This document shows, one piece after another, positions 1-3,765 of a stretch of DNA of 6,167 bases. Origin of the DNA: Chloroflexota bacterium (GTDB lineage Bacteria > Chloroflexota > UBA6077); the NCBI GenBank assembly GCA_021845945.1, contig JAJZRD010000227.1, positions 1 through 6,167 on the forward strand. The letters are read 5' to 3'. The position numbers were made by a program, and so were the translations under genes. The notes beneath the pieces are model-generated. The model did not search any database. It was given only the letters and a program-made list of their open reading frames with translations, and was not told the DNA's origin. How positions within the stretch are numbered: position 1 is the first letter of the stretch; every line of letters starts with the position of its first letter.

Positions 1-1
1 C

Positions 2-103
2 CGCACTGTCCGGTACACGTTTCGCTCGGAGGGAGAGCTTGGGCCTATGCGGCGGCCAAGGCTCCTGGAGAGAGCGCTCTTGGAGGCTGAGCCGTGCCAG
101 TAG
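2..103 (+). CDS. Possible C-terminal tail of an unknown protein (partial)
   Basis: An open frame enters from the left edge and stops with TAG at 101-103, giving about 33 arginine- and glutamate-rich residues (beginning [14 protein letters not shown]). I do not recognise the protein. The stop overlaps the tatA copy 1 start by 10 bases, an overlap typical of translationally coupled genes, which is the main reason to list it. The TVRY string also occurs in the Rhs remnant at 1291-1488 (AQTVRY), so this could be another Rhs-derived scrap, but the rest does not follow the YD-repeat pattern. It could equally be a chance open frame. Confidence 0.2.
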   Translation, partial: RTVRYTFRSEGELGPMRRPRLLERALLEAEPCQ

Positions 104-255
104 GACCCACCGAGCTGATCGTCATCCTGGTGATCGTGATGTTTCTCTTTGGGGCTGGGAAGCTGCCGGAGGTGGGCAGTGCCCTGGGTCGGGGGATCAG
201 GGAGTTCCGGGATGCTACCAGGGATGAGGAGCCGACCTCCCAACCCAAAGAGTAG
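94..255 (+). CDS. tatA: Twin-arginine translocase subunit TatA-like protein, copy 1
   Basis: This 53-residue protein matches the TatA/TatE family, whose members oligomerise in the cytoplasmic membrane to pass folded twin-arginine substrates delivered by TatBC. Residues 6-20 ([15 protein letters not shown]) form the short membrane helix. They are followed by the diagnostic hinge FGAGKLPE (about 18-25) and an amphipathic helix ([16 protein letters not shown], about 26-42), then a short charged tail. Length is at the short end of the family. The start is GTG at 94, chosen because GGAGG at 82-86 lies 7 bases upstream and because the protein then aligns with copy 2 almost from residue 1. No tatB or tatC lies in the window, so this is an orphan or the end of a cluster outside it. 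About 12 of 135 aligned bases differ from copy 2, mostly silent or conservative. Confidence 0.85.
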   Translation: MPVGPTELIVILVIVMFLFGAGKLPEVGSALGRGIREFRDATRDEEPTSQPKE

Positions 256-328
256 GCGCAGGTGGGCCACCCGCTGACTCTCTCGCTCACGTTCCGCCCG
301 AGGGCGAAGAGCGTTACCGAACTGCCTC

Positions 329-357
329 TTGCAGCGTGCGGATGCGGGCTGTATAGT
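329..357 (+). promoter_or_regulatory. Sigma-70-type promoter of the Phd-HicB/HicA-like module
   Basis: TTGCAG at 329-334 (consensus TTGACA) and TATAGT at 352-357 (consensus TATAAT, 5 of 6) are separated by exactly 17 bases. The predicted start of transcription is near 364, about 30 bases before the GTG start at 395. This also explains why a TTG codon at 329 should not be taken as the gene start. Confidence 0.6.
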
Positions 358-361
358 GAGT

Positions 362-379
362 GCAGACTGTACAGACTGT
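362..379 (+). promoter_or_regulatory. Tandem 9-bp repeat, candidate TA operator
   Basis: GCAGACTGT (362-370) is followed directly by ACAGACTGT (371-379): two tandem 9-mers differing at one base. The junction creates the perfect palindrome CTGTACAG (367-374). The repeat sits at the predicted transcription start, between the -10 box and the ribosome binding site, where an antitoxin binding DNA would block its own promoter. The autoregulation is inferred from how TA operons usually work. Confidence 0.45.
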
Positions 380-394
380 CCAGGAGGTGTTGAG

Positions 395-862
395 GTGGCG
401 GAGGGAGAAAGGGAGCCGGTGGTGCACGAGGTGAACCTGACCACGGCCCGCAATCTGAGCCCTCTCTTCGACGAGGCCGTCCGGAGGGAGCGGCCGGTCA
501 TGATTGTGCGGGGACGCAAAGAGCGGGGATTGCTGCTCTCGCGAGAGGTACTCCTGCGCGTTCTCGCTTCGTACCGGTTCCAGGTGGACGTCCTCCCTGA
601 GGAGGGGGGAGGCTTCACCCTGTGGCTGAAGGAGTTGAAGCTAGGGGCTTCTGGAGCCACATTGGGGGAGGCTCGGGCGGAGCTGCTCTCGGCGGTTCGC
701 TCCTACGTCCGGGATTACCTGGATCAGTTCGACTTCTACCGGCATCTCCCCGATTTGGCCTCCCAGGAGCCTCACGTCCTGCGGCTGAGCCTGGCCGGGG
801 ATGACGCCGAGTTGATGGAGATGCTCTTCGGCCCCGGGAAGCGGGACGAGGCGGCAGCCTAG
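395..862 (+). CDS. Hybrid antitoxin: Phd/YefM-like N-terminus, HicB-like C-terminus
   Basis: The 155-residue protein is the first gene of a two-gene module. Residues 9-55 (HEVNLTTARNLSPLFDEAVRRERPVMIVRGRKERGLLLSREVL) have the Phd/YefM pattern: a short strand, a helix, then a 'RPVMIVRGRKERGLLLSRE' segment like the usual 'pvvitrrgkpvavLvs'. Residues about 60-110 (YRFQVDVLPEEGGGFTLWLKELKLGASGATLGEARAELLSAVRSYVRDYL) resemble the HicB partial RNase H fold, with strand pairs and a helix starting at T-L-G-E-A. The remaining tail is acidic and leucine-rich. GTG at 395 was chosen because AGGAGGTG (382-389) lies 5 bases upstream; the frame stays open back to 329 but that region holds the promoter. The likely role is to neutralise the downstream HicA-like protein and repress the operon. 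Both domain calls are from sequence pattern only, and the HicB part is the less certain. Confidence 0.65.
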   Translation: MAEGEREPVVHEVNLTTARNLSPLFDEAVRRERPVMIVRGRKERGLLLSREVLLRVLASYRFQVDVLPEEGGGFTLWLKELKLGASGATLGEARAELLSAVRSYVRDYLDQFDFYRHLPDLASQEPHVLRLSLAGDDAELMEMLFGPGKRDEAAA

Positions 863-877
863 CTGGAGGGCAGGACG

Positions 878-1288
878 GTGCTGCCACGATGGGGACAGCT
901 GCGGGAATTCTGCCTGAAGCAAGGCTATAGGGAGACGGTCACCGATCACTTTCGCTACCTGAAGGTACTTCCAGATCGCTCCACCTCAGGGACGATGATC
1001 TCGAAGGGTAGGGACGGAGAGACAATCCCATCGGGTATGTGGCAGCTGGTGTGGAGAAGACAGCTGCGCTTGGCCAGGGAGGAGGAGTTCTGGAGGGGGC
1101 TGAGCGGGGAGGCGGTCCGATACGCGATCCAGGAGGAGCCGGAGGGTGACGAGCCGCTTCCCCCTTACCTGCGCCGCTTCCTCGAGACGGTGCTCCACCT
1201 GGACGAGTCGGAGATCCGACGAATGACCCGTGACCAAGCGCAGGCCCTGCTGAACGCTCACTACTCCCGCGAGCTGCGCGAGCCCTAG
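878..1288 (+). CDS. HicA-like mRNA interferase-type toxin with C-terminal extension
   Basis: 136 residues; GTG start at 878 with GGAGGG (865-870) 7 bases upstream, and 15 bases after the stop of the partner gene, so the two are cotranscribed. Residues 7-66 follow the HicA double-stranded RNA-binding-like layout: helix (QLREFCLKQGY), strand with a histidine (TDHFRYLKVL, His24 in the place of the 'GSH' histidine), strand (GTMISKGRDGETIP) and helix (SGMWQLVWRRQLRL), the last matching the HicA 'IPpGTLrsILrqaGl' ending. HicA proteins cleave mRNA using that histidine. Typical HicA is about 60-90 residues; here residues 67-136 add an acidic, helical extension (LPPYLRRFLETVLHLDESEIRRMTRDQAQALL) that I cannot assign. 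The partner being HicB-like supports the call. It may belong to a separate HicA-related family annotated only as hypothetical. Confidence 0.6.
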   Translation: MLPRWGQLREFCLKQGYRETVTDHFRYLKVLPDRSTSGTMISKGRDGETIPSGMWQLVWRRQLRLAREEEFWRGLSGEAVRYAIQEEPEGDEPLPPYLRRFLETVLHLDESEIRRMTRDQAQALLNAHYSRELREP

Positions 1289-1290
1289 CC

Positions 1291-1488
1291 TGGGATGGCG
1301 GCCACGACGCCGACCGCTGCATGGTGACCCGGGGCGCCCAGACCGTCCGGTACCACTCAGAACGCCGGCCGGTGAGGGTGGACGAGAACGGGGTGACCCT
1401 CTGGAGGGCGACCTACGACGAGAACGGGTCGCGGAGGAAGCGGCTGGACGCCGTGGGGACGATCCACTACTTCGACTTGGAGGTGCCA
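1291..1488 (+). pseudogene. Rhs/YD-repeat protein remnant (fragment A)
   Basis: Frame 1 reads GHDADRCMVTRGAQTVRY...RRPVRVDENG...ATYDENGSRRKRLDAVGTIHYFDLE. This follows the Rhs/YD-repeat pattern (YtYDanGnmvtRg.qtlrYd.enRpv.v...tYDgdGnRrkr...gttyY). Intact Rhs proteins are hundreds to thousands of residues long, so only the end of a repeat block is left. Its upstream edge is within about 3-15 bases of the HicA-like stop codon and its downstream edge is the tatA copy 2 start. The part around 1303-1390 parallels fragment B at 2593-2685, including the unusual cysteine in 'CMVTRGAQ'. The frame is open from at least 1321 through tatA copy 2, giving a 109-codon fused frame. I treat the Rhs part as non-functional because it lacks its own good ribosome binding site and any complete domain. 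Confidence 0.6.
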
Positions 1489-1650
1489 ATGCCAACCGTA
1501 GGACCCACCGAGCTGATCATCGTGCTGGTGATCGTGATGTTCCTGTTTGGGGCGGGGAAGCTGCCGGAGGTGGGCAGTGCCCTGGGGAGGGGCATCAGGG
1601 AGTTCCGGGAGGCTACCAGGGAGGAGAAGCCGCCGTCTCCCGACGTCTAG
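1489..1650 (+). CDS. tatA: Twin-arginine translocase subunit TatA-like protein, copy 2
   Basis: A 53-residue TatA-family protein with the membrane helix at about residues 7-21 ([15 protein letters not shown]), the hinge FGAGKLPE (19-26), the amphipathic helix [16 protein letters not shown] and a short charged tail. ATG at 1489 is preceded by GGAGG (1479-1483) with 5 bases of spacing. The frame also continues upstream into Rhs remnant A, but a membrane helix buried behind 56 residues of Rhs sequence would be abnormal for TatA, so the inner start is preferred. It differs from copy 1 by about 12 of 135 bases; the protein changes are conservative (V/I, D/E, E/K), plus one extra Thr at position 3. 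This pattern suggests both copies have been under selection. It ends 5 bases from the convergent vapC gene. Confidence 0.85.
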   Translation: MPTVGPTELIIVLVIVMFLFGAGKLPEVGSALGRGIREFREATREEKPPSPDV

Positions 1651-1655
1651 TCCTG

Positions 1656-2117
1656 TCAGGGGCGCCGCTGGACCTGGCTGACGGAGAGGTATCCCATCAG
1701 CTGGCTGGGGGAGACGATCCGCAGGCCGGAGGCCCGGGCGACGGCCGGGGTGAAATGGTCGAGGTTGCCGGACACCAGCCAGTCGGGGTTGGTCGACATG
1801 GCGGCGACGAGCACCGCGATGTCCGCCCTGTGGCGGAGCAGGGGGAGGAAGCGAGGCAGGGCCTCCTGTACCAGGGAGGCAGCGGGGCGTGGGTGCACGG
1901 TGAGCCGGAGGAGCTTCAGAGACCTGGCGAAGTCGCTCCGAGGACCGGTGGGTATCCCTTTTCGCTCCAGGGCCGCGGTAACTTCGGCGATCACTACCTG
2001 CGACGTCTCGAGGTCGAGGATCTTGTAGCTGCCGAGGATCAGGAGGGCCTTGGCGGCACCCCAATCGGTGGCGATGCCCTGGACCAGGACGCCGGAGTCG
2101 AGGAATACCCTGGCCAT
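1656..2117 (-). CDS. vapC: PIN-domain ribonuclease toxin, VapC family
   Basis: 153 residues. The PIN fold is recognisable from its acidic residues in order: Asp7 in FLDSGVL, Glu45 in VVIAEVTAAL, Asp99 in RADIAVLVAA and Asp120 in SGNLDHF. These form the metal-binding site by which VapC toxins cleave RNA; Asn118 and the LDHF ending are also typical. All positions are present, so the enzyme looks intact. ATG at 2117 immediately follows the TAG stop of the antitoxin with no gap and only a weak purine stretch before it, so translation is probably coupled to the antitoxin. Length is normal to slightly long for the family. The RNA target cannot be told from sequence. Confidence 0.85.
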   Translation of the reverse strand: MARVFLDSGVLVQGIATDWGAAKALLILGSYKILDLETSQVVIAEVTAALERKGIPTGPRSDFARSLKLLRLTVHPRPAASLVQEALPRFLPLLRHRADIAVLVAAMSTNPDWLVSGNLDHFTPAVARASGLRIVSPSQLMGYLSVSQVQRRP

Positions 2118-2414
2118 CTAGCCGTCCGCCAGCTCTGGGTAGAGGGAGCGGAAGGTGTCCTCCTTGTGGGCCTCCATGTCGGCGACGATGTCGTCGGCGG
2201 TGATCTCGGCACGGCGCAGCCTCTCCTGGAGGCTGGTCAGGGTCTGGTTGAGGTAGGTGTGCTCGGGCACGTAGAGCAGACAGTCACCGATGACGATCTC
2301 CAGGAGGTGGGTGCCTCGGTCGATGGCAAGCTTCTTCCTGGCGTCGGCTGAGATGGTTATCTGCCCCTTGGAGCTGACGGTGAGGGACTGCAGGTGATCG
2401 CGGTCGGCGGACAT
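2118..2414 (-). CDS. AbrB/SpoVT-domain antitoxin of the VapC pair
   Basis: 98 residues. Residues 11-53 (LTVSSKGQITISADARKKLAIDRGTHLLEIVIGDCLLYVPE) match the swapped-hairpin AbrB/MazE-like DNA-binding domain, with the hallmark 'vsskGQItip..vRkkLgi..G..l'. Residues 54-98 form a charged helical tail, as expected for the part that wraps the toxin. The start is ATG at 2414 because GGAGG lies 5 bases upstream on the minus strand (plus-strand 2420-2424). An upstream in-frame ATG at 2465 has no ribosome binding site and lies inside the palindrome at 2456-2473. The gene precedes vapC with abutting stop and start codons, the normal antitoxin-first order. It probably represses its own promoter together with VapC. 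Confidence 0.8.
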   Translation of the reverse strand: MSADRDHLQSLTVSSKGQITISADARKKLAIDRGTHLLEIVIGDCLLYVPEHTYLNQTLTSLQERLRRAEITADDIVADMEAHKEDTFRSLYPELADG

Positions 2415-2455
2415 GTTGACCTCCAGGTGGCCGGCTTGTCGATCGAGGCTTCCAC

Positions 2456-2473
2456 GGTAAGACATATCTTACC
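2456..2473. promoter_or_regulatory. 18-bp palindrome, candidate operator of the AbrB/VapC module
   Basis: GGTAAGA (2456-2462), CATA, TCTTACC (2467-2473): perfect 7-bp arms around a 4-base centre. It lies 42 bases upstream of the antitoxin ATG and covers the minus-strand -10 candidate. AbrB-type antitoxins bind as dimers to such symmetric sites, so an operator role is a reasonable inference. Confidence 0.55.
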
Positions 2474-2494
2474 ATCGAAGTTGGTGGTAGGGAA
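2466..2494 (-). promoter_or_regulatory. Probable promoter of the AbrB/VapC module
   Basis: On the minus strand TTCCCT (2494-2489) and TAAGAT (2471-2466) are 17 bases apart. The -10 is fair (4 of 6); the -35 is weak (3 of 6). The overlap of the -10 with the palindrome at 2456-2473 is what makes it credible. Confidence 0.35.
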
Positions 2495-2503
2495 GGGCCG
2501 GTG

Positions 2504-2709
2504 ACGGGCCCGCGTAAGAACGGCCAGAGCCTGACCTACGGTGACCCCGCCCACGTGCACGCCGTGACGGCCTTCGGTCGGCGGCCTACACGTATGATGC
2601 CAACGGCTGCATGGTGACGAGGGGCGCTCAGGTGGTGAGGTACGACCCCGAGCGGCGGCCGGTGAGGGTGGACGAGCGAGGCCGTCCTGGATGCTTTGTC
2701 CTCGCTTGA
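2504..2709 (+). pseudogene. Frameshifted Rhs/YD-repeat remnant (fragment B)
   Basis: From about 2504 to 2572 one frame reads TGPRKNGQSLTYGDPAHVHAVTA, the Rhs motif 'sltYgd.aHphAVt'. From 2587 a different frame reads YTYDANGCMVTRGAQVVRYDPERRPVRVDERG, the adjoining YD motif. The two belong to one continuous Rhs repeat, but the 14 bases between them shift the frame, and both frames soon hit stops (TGA near 2615 and at 2707-2709). The piece is therefore a decayed, truncated gene. It shares the 'CMVTRGAQ...RRPVRVDE' stretch with fragment A at 1291-1488, with similar DNA (for example GCCGGTGAGGGTGGACGAG in both). It lies between the divergent AbrB/VapC and DUF433/DUF5615 modules, and its 3' end contains the -35 box of the latter. 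Confidence 0.6.
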
Positions 2710-2734
2710 CGGTCTGGCGAATGCGATGTAGGCT
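2706..2734 (+). promoter_or_regulatory. Probable promoter of the DUF433/DUF5615-type module
   Basis: TTGACG (2706-2711, 5 of 6 to consensus) and TAGGCT (2729-2734, keeping T, A and final T) are 17 bases apart. The predicted start is near 2741, leaving about 27 bases before the GTG at 2768. Confidence 0.5.
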
Positions 2735-2752
2735 GTGTATGACAGTGACTAC
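2728..2752. promoter_or_regulatory. Interrupted inverted repeat, candidate operator
   Basis: GTAG (2728-2731) and CTGT (2733-2736) are mirrored by ACAG (2742-2745) and CTAC (2749-2752), though spacing is not fully symmetric (1 versus 3 bases between half-elements). It covers the -10 and predicted start, where a ribbon-helix-helix antitoxin would repress. The arms are short, so chance is possible. Confidence 0.3.
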
Positions 2753-2767
2753 CGTGGAGGGACGAAC

Positions 2768-3190
2768 GTGGCCGCCACCCCAAAGACGATCAGGATGCCG
2801 GACGAGGTCCGAGAGCCGATAGAGGAGGAGGCGCGTCTGGCGAGGCGCGATTTCTCTAGCGTCGCCAACGAGATGCTGCTGGAGGCGATCAAGATGCGCC
2901 GCATCCCGGGCATCATCTTCGCCGATAGTCCTTCTGGAGGAAGGGTCGCCCGCATCGCGGGGACCGGCCTGGAGGTGTTCGAGGTCGTGCAGGCCTATCG
3001 CTCGATGGAGAGCTCCTGGCCGCGACTGAAGGAGGCGTTCCACTGGCTGTCCGACCTGCAGCTTCGGGCGGCCCTGGCCTATGCCGACGCCTACCCTGAG
3101 GAGATAGAGGAGCGGATTCGACGAGAGGAACAGTGGACTCCCGAGGCTCTCTGGGAGCGGTACCCCTTCATGTCTCCCAGGGGAAGATGA
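2768..3190 (+). CDS. Antitoxin: ribbon-helix-helix N-terminus plus DUF433-type domain
   Basis: 140 residues from GTG at 2768, chosen because GGAGG (2756-2760) lies 7 bases upstream; an in-frame GTG at 2735 overlaps the promoter. Residues 6-43 (KTIRMPDEVREPIEEEARLARRDFSSVANEMLLEAIKM) fit a ribbon-helix-helix: a strand, then two helices with 'DFSSVANEML' as the second. Residues about 46-112 (IPGIIFADSPSGGRVARIAGTGLEVFEVVQAYRSM..LKEAFHWLSDLQLRAALAYADAYPEEIEERI) follow the DUF433 pattern, in which 'gr.riaGT.i.v..iv' leads a winged-helix and 'l.lsl.qv.aALaYyad' follows. DUF433 proteins typically precede DUF5615 PIN-like toxins, and such a gene starts 3 bases downstream. The role is inferred to be toxin neutralisation and autorepression. 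Confidence 0.75.
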   Translation: MAATPKTIRMPDEVREPIEEEARLARRDFSSVANEMLLEAIKMRRIPGIIFADSPSGGRVARIAGTGLEVFEVVQAYRSMESSWPRLKEAFHWLSDLQLRAALAYADAYPEEIEERIRREEQWTPEALWERYPFMSPRGR

Positions 3191-3193
3191 GAG

Positions 3194-3553
3194 GTGAGGT
3201 TCTACCTCGACGAGGACCTCTCGGCCAGGATAGCCGAGATCGCGAGGGGGCTGCAGGTGGATGTCGTCGCTGCCCAGGAGTGTGGACATCTTGGGCGGGA
3301 CGACGACTTCCAGCTGGCATTTGCGGCTAGCGAAAGTCGCTGCCTGGTCACGCGGAATCGGGATCACTTCCGGGCGCTGACAGTGCAGTTCATCCATCAG
3401 GAGCGACCTCACGCCGGGGTCCTGGTGGTTCCTTACTCCTTGCCGCCGGACCGCTTCAGGCTGATTGCCGCGGCCCTGGCCGAGTACGACCGACGTCACC
3501 CGGGCGGCATCTCCCCCTATACCTTCGACTTCTTGCCTCACCCCGAGAGCTGA
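3194..3553 (+). CDS. DUF5615 PIN-like toxin
   Basis: 119 residues beginning MRFYLDEDLSARIAEIARGL. The opening 'FYLDEDLS' (Asp6, Glu7, Asp8), the central 'GRDDDFQLAFAASESRCLVTRNRDHF' (Asp36-38; Asp57 in the 'TrNr.DF' position) and the 'GVLVVPY' strand are hallmarks of the DUF5615 PIN-like family, relatives of the Mut7-C and VapC nucleases. All acidic positions are kept, so it is probably active on RNA. The GTG start is 3 bases after the antitoxin stop, with AGGGGA (3179-3184) as the ribosome binding site 9 bases upstream, inside the antitoxin's last codons. It is the last gene of its operon; the next gene is convergent. Confidence 0.75.
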   Translation: MRFYLDEDLSARIAEIARGLQVDVVAAQECGHLGRDDDFQLAFAASESRCLVTRNRDHFRALTVQFIHQERPHAGVLVVPYSLPPDRFRLIAAALAEYDRRHPGGISPYTFDFLPHPES

Positions 3554-3566
3554 GCGGTCGTGGAAC

Positions 3567-3589
3567 CACAAGGCACCAAGCCACCAAGC
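3567..3589. repeat. Short tandem CACCAAG repeat
   Basis: CACAAGG, CACCAAGC, CACCAAGC run in tandem (3567-3573, 3574-3581, 3582-3589), 14 bases after the DUF5615 stop. Similar 'accacaaggcaccaag' strings are, as I recall, common as dispersed fragments in environmental bacterial genomes. The rest of 3554-3765 holds no gene that I can support. Confidence 0.4.
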
Positions 3590-3621
3590 TGCGCGTCCGC
3601 CAAGTCTGCCATGGTTCTGAT

Positions 3622-3636
3622 TGTCATCCTATGACA
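3622..3636. repeat. Small dyad between convergent genes
   Basis: TGTCAT (3622-3627), CCT, ATGACA (3631-3636): 6-bp arms with a 3-base centre. It is too small and lacks a T-tract to be called a terminator; its role is unknown. Confidence 0.25.
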
Positions 3637-3682
3637 GTGCGGCGGCGGGGGCAGAGCGCCTCGCACTGCGTTTTGACGCGAG

Positions 3683-3708
3683 GGGGGCCGGCACGGCGGC
3701 CGGCCCCC
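3683..3708. terminator. Strong GC-rich hairpin, possible terminator
   Basis: GGGGGCCGGC (3683-3692), loop ACGGCG, GCCGGCCCCC (3699-3708): ten perfect, all-G/C base pairs. It lies about 58 bases past the hydrolase stop and 130 bases past the DUF5615 stop, between convergent genes, so it could end transcription from either side. Neither strand has a clear run of Ts after the stem, so it is not a classic intrinsic terminator. Confidence 0.4.
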
Positions 3709-3765
3709 TGTGAGAGCGGATCGGTTGCAGGGGCGATTCGCAAACCGCCCCCACGGCCGTCAGGG

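Noticed and set aside
295..306. Possible terminator hairpin after tatA copy 1 (CGCC CGAG GGCG)
   Set aside because: Only four base pairs with a tetraloop and no T-tract; too weak to call.
329..394. TTG at 329 as start of the hybrid antitoxin
   Set aside because: It coincides with the -35 box, has no ribosome binding site and would add 22 cysteine-rich residues without homology. GTG at 395 has AGGAGGTG at ideal distance.
1357..2064. Minus-strand open frame of 235 codons
   Set aside because: It overlaps tatA copy 2 in antisense and vapC in another frame; both of those have clear family motifs, and this one is Pro/Arg-rich shadow.
2415..2465. ATG at 2465 as start of the AbrB-type antitoxin
   Set aside because: It lies within the palindrome overlapping the promoter and has no ribosome binding site, while ATG at 2414 has GGAGG 5 bases upstream.
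2357..3571. Minus-strand open frame of 404 codons
   Set aside because: It runs antisense to both the DUF433-type and DUF5615 genes and across their promoter and the Rhs remnant; the translation is arginine/proline-rich without any domain.
2738..3639. Repeated 10-mer TATGACAGTG (2738-2747 and 3630-3639)
   Set aside because: The flanks do not match and the contexts differ (a promoter start region and an intergenic dyad). Two copies of a 10-mer could be chance, so it is not called a repeat family.
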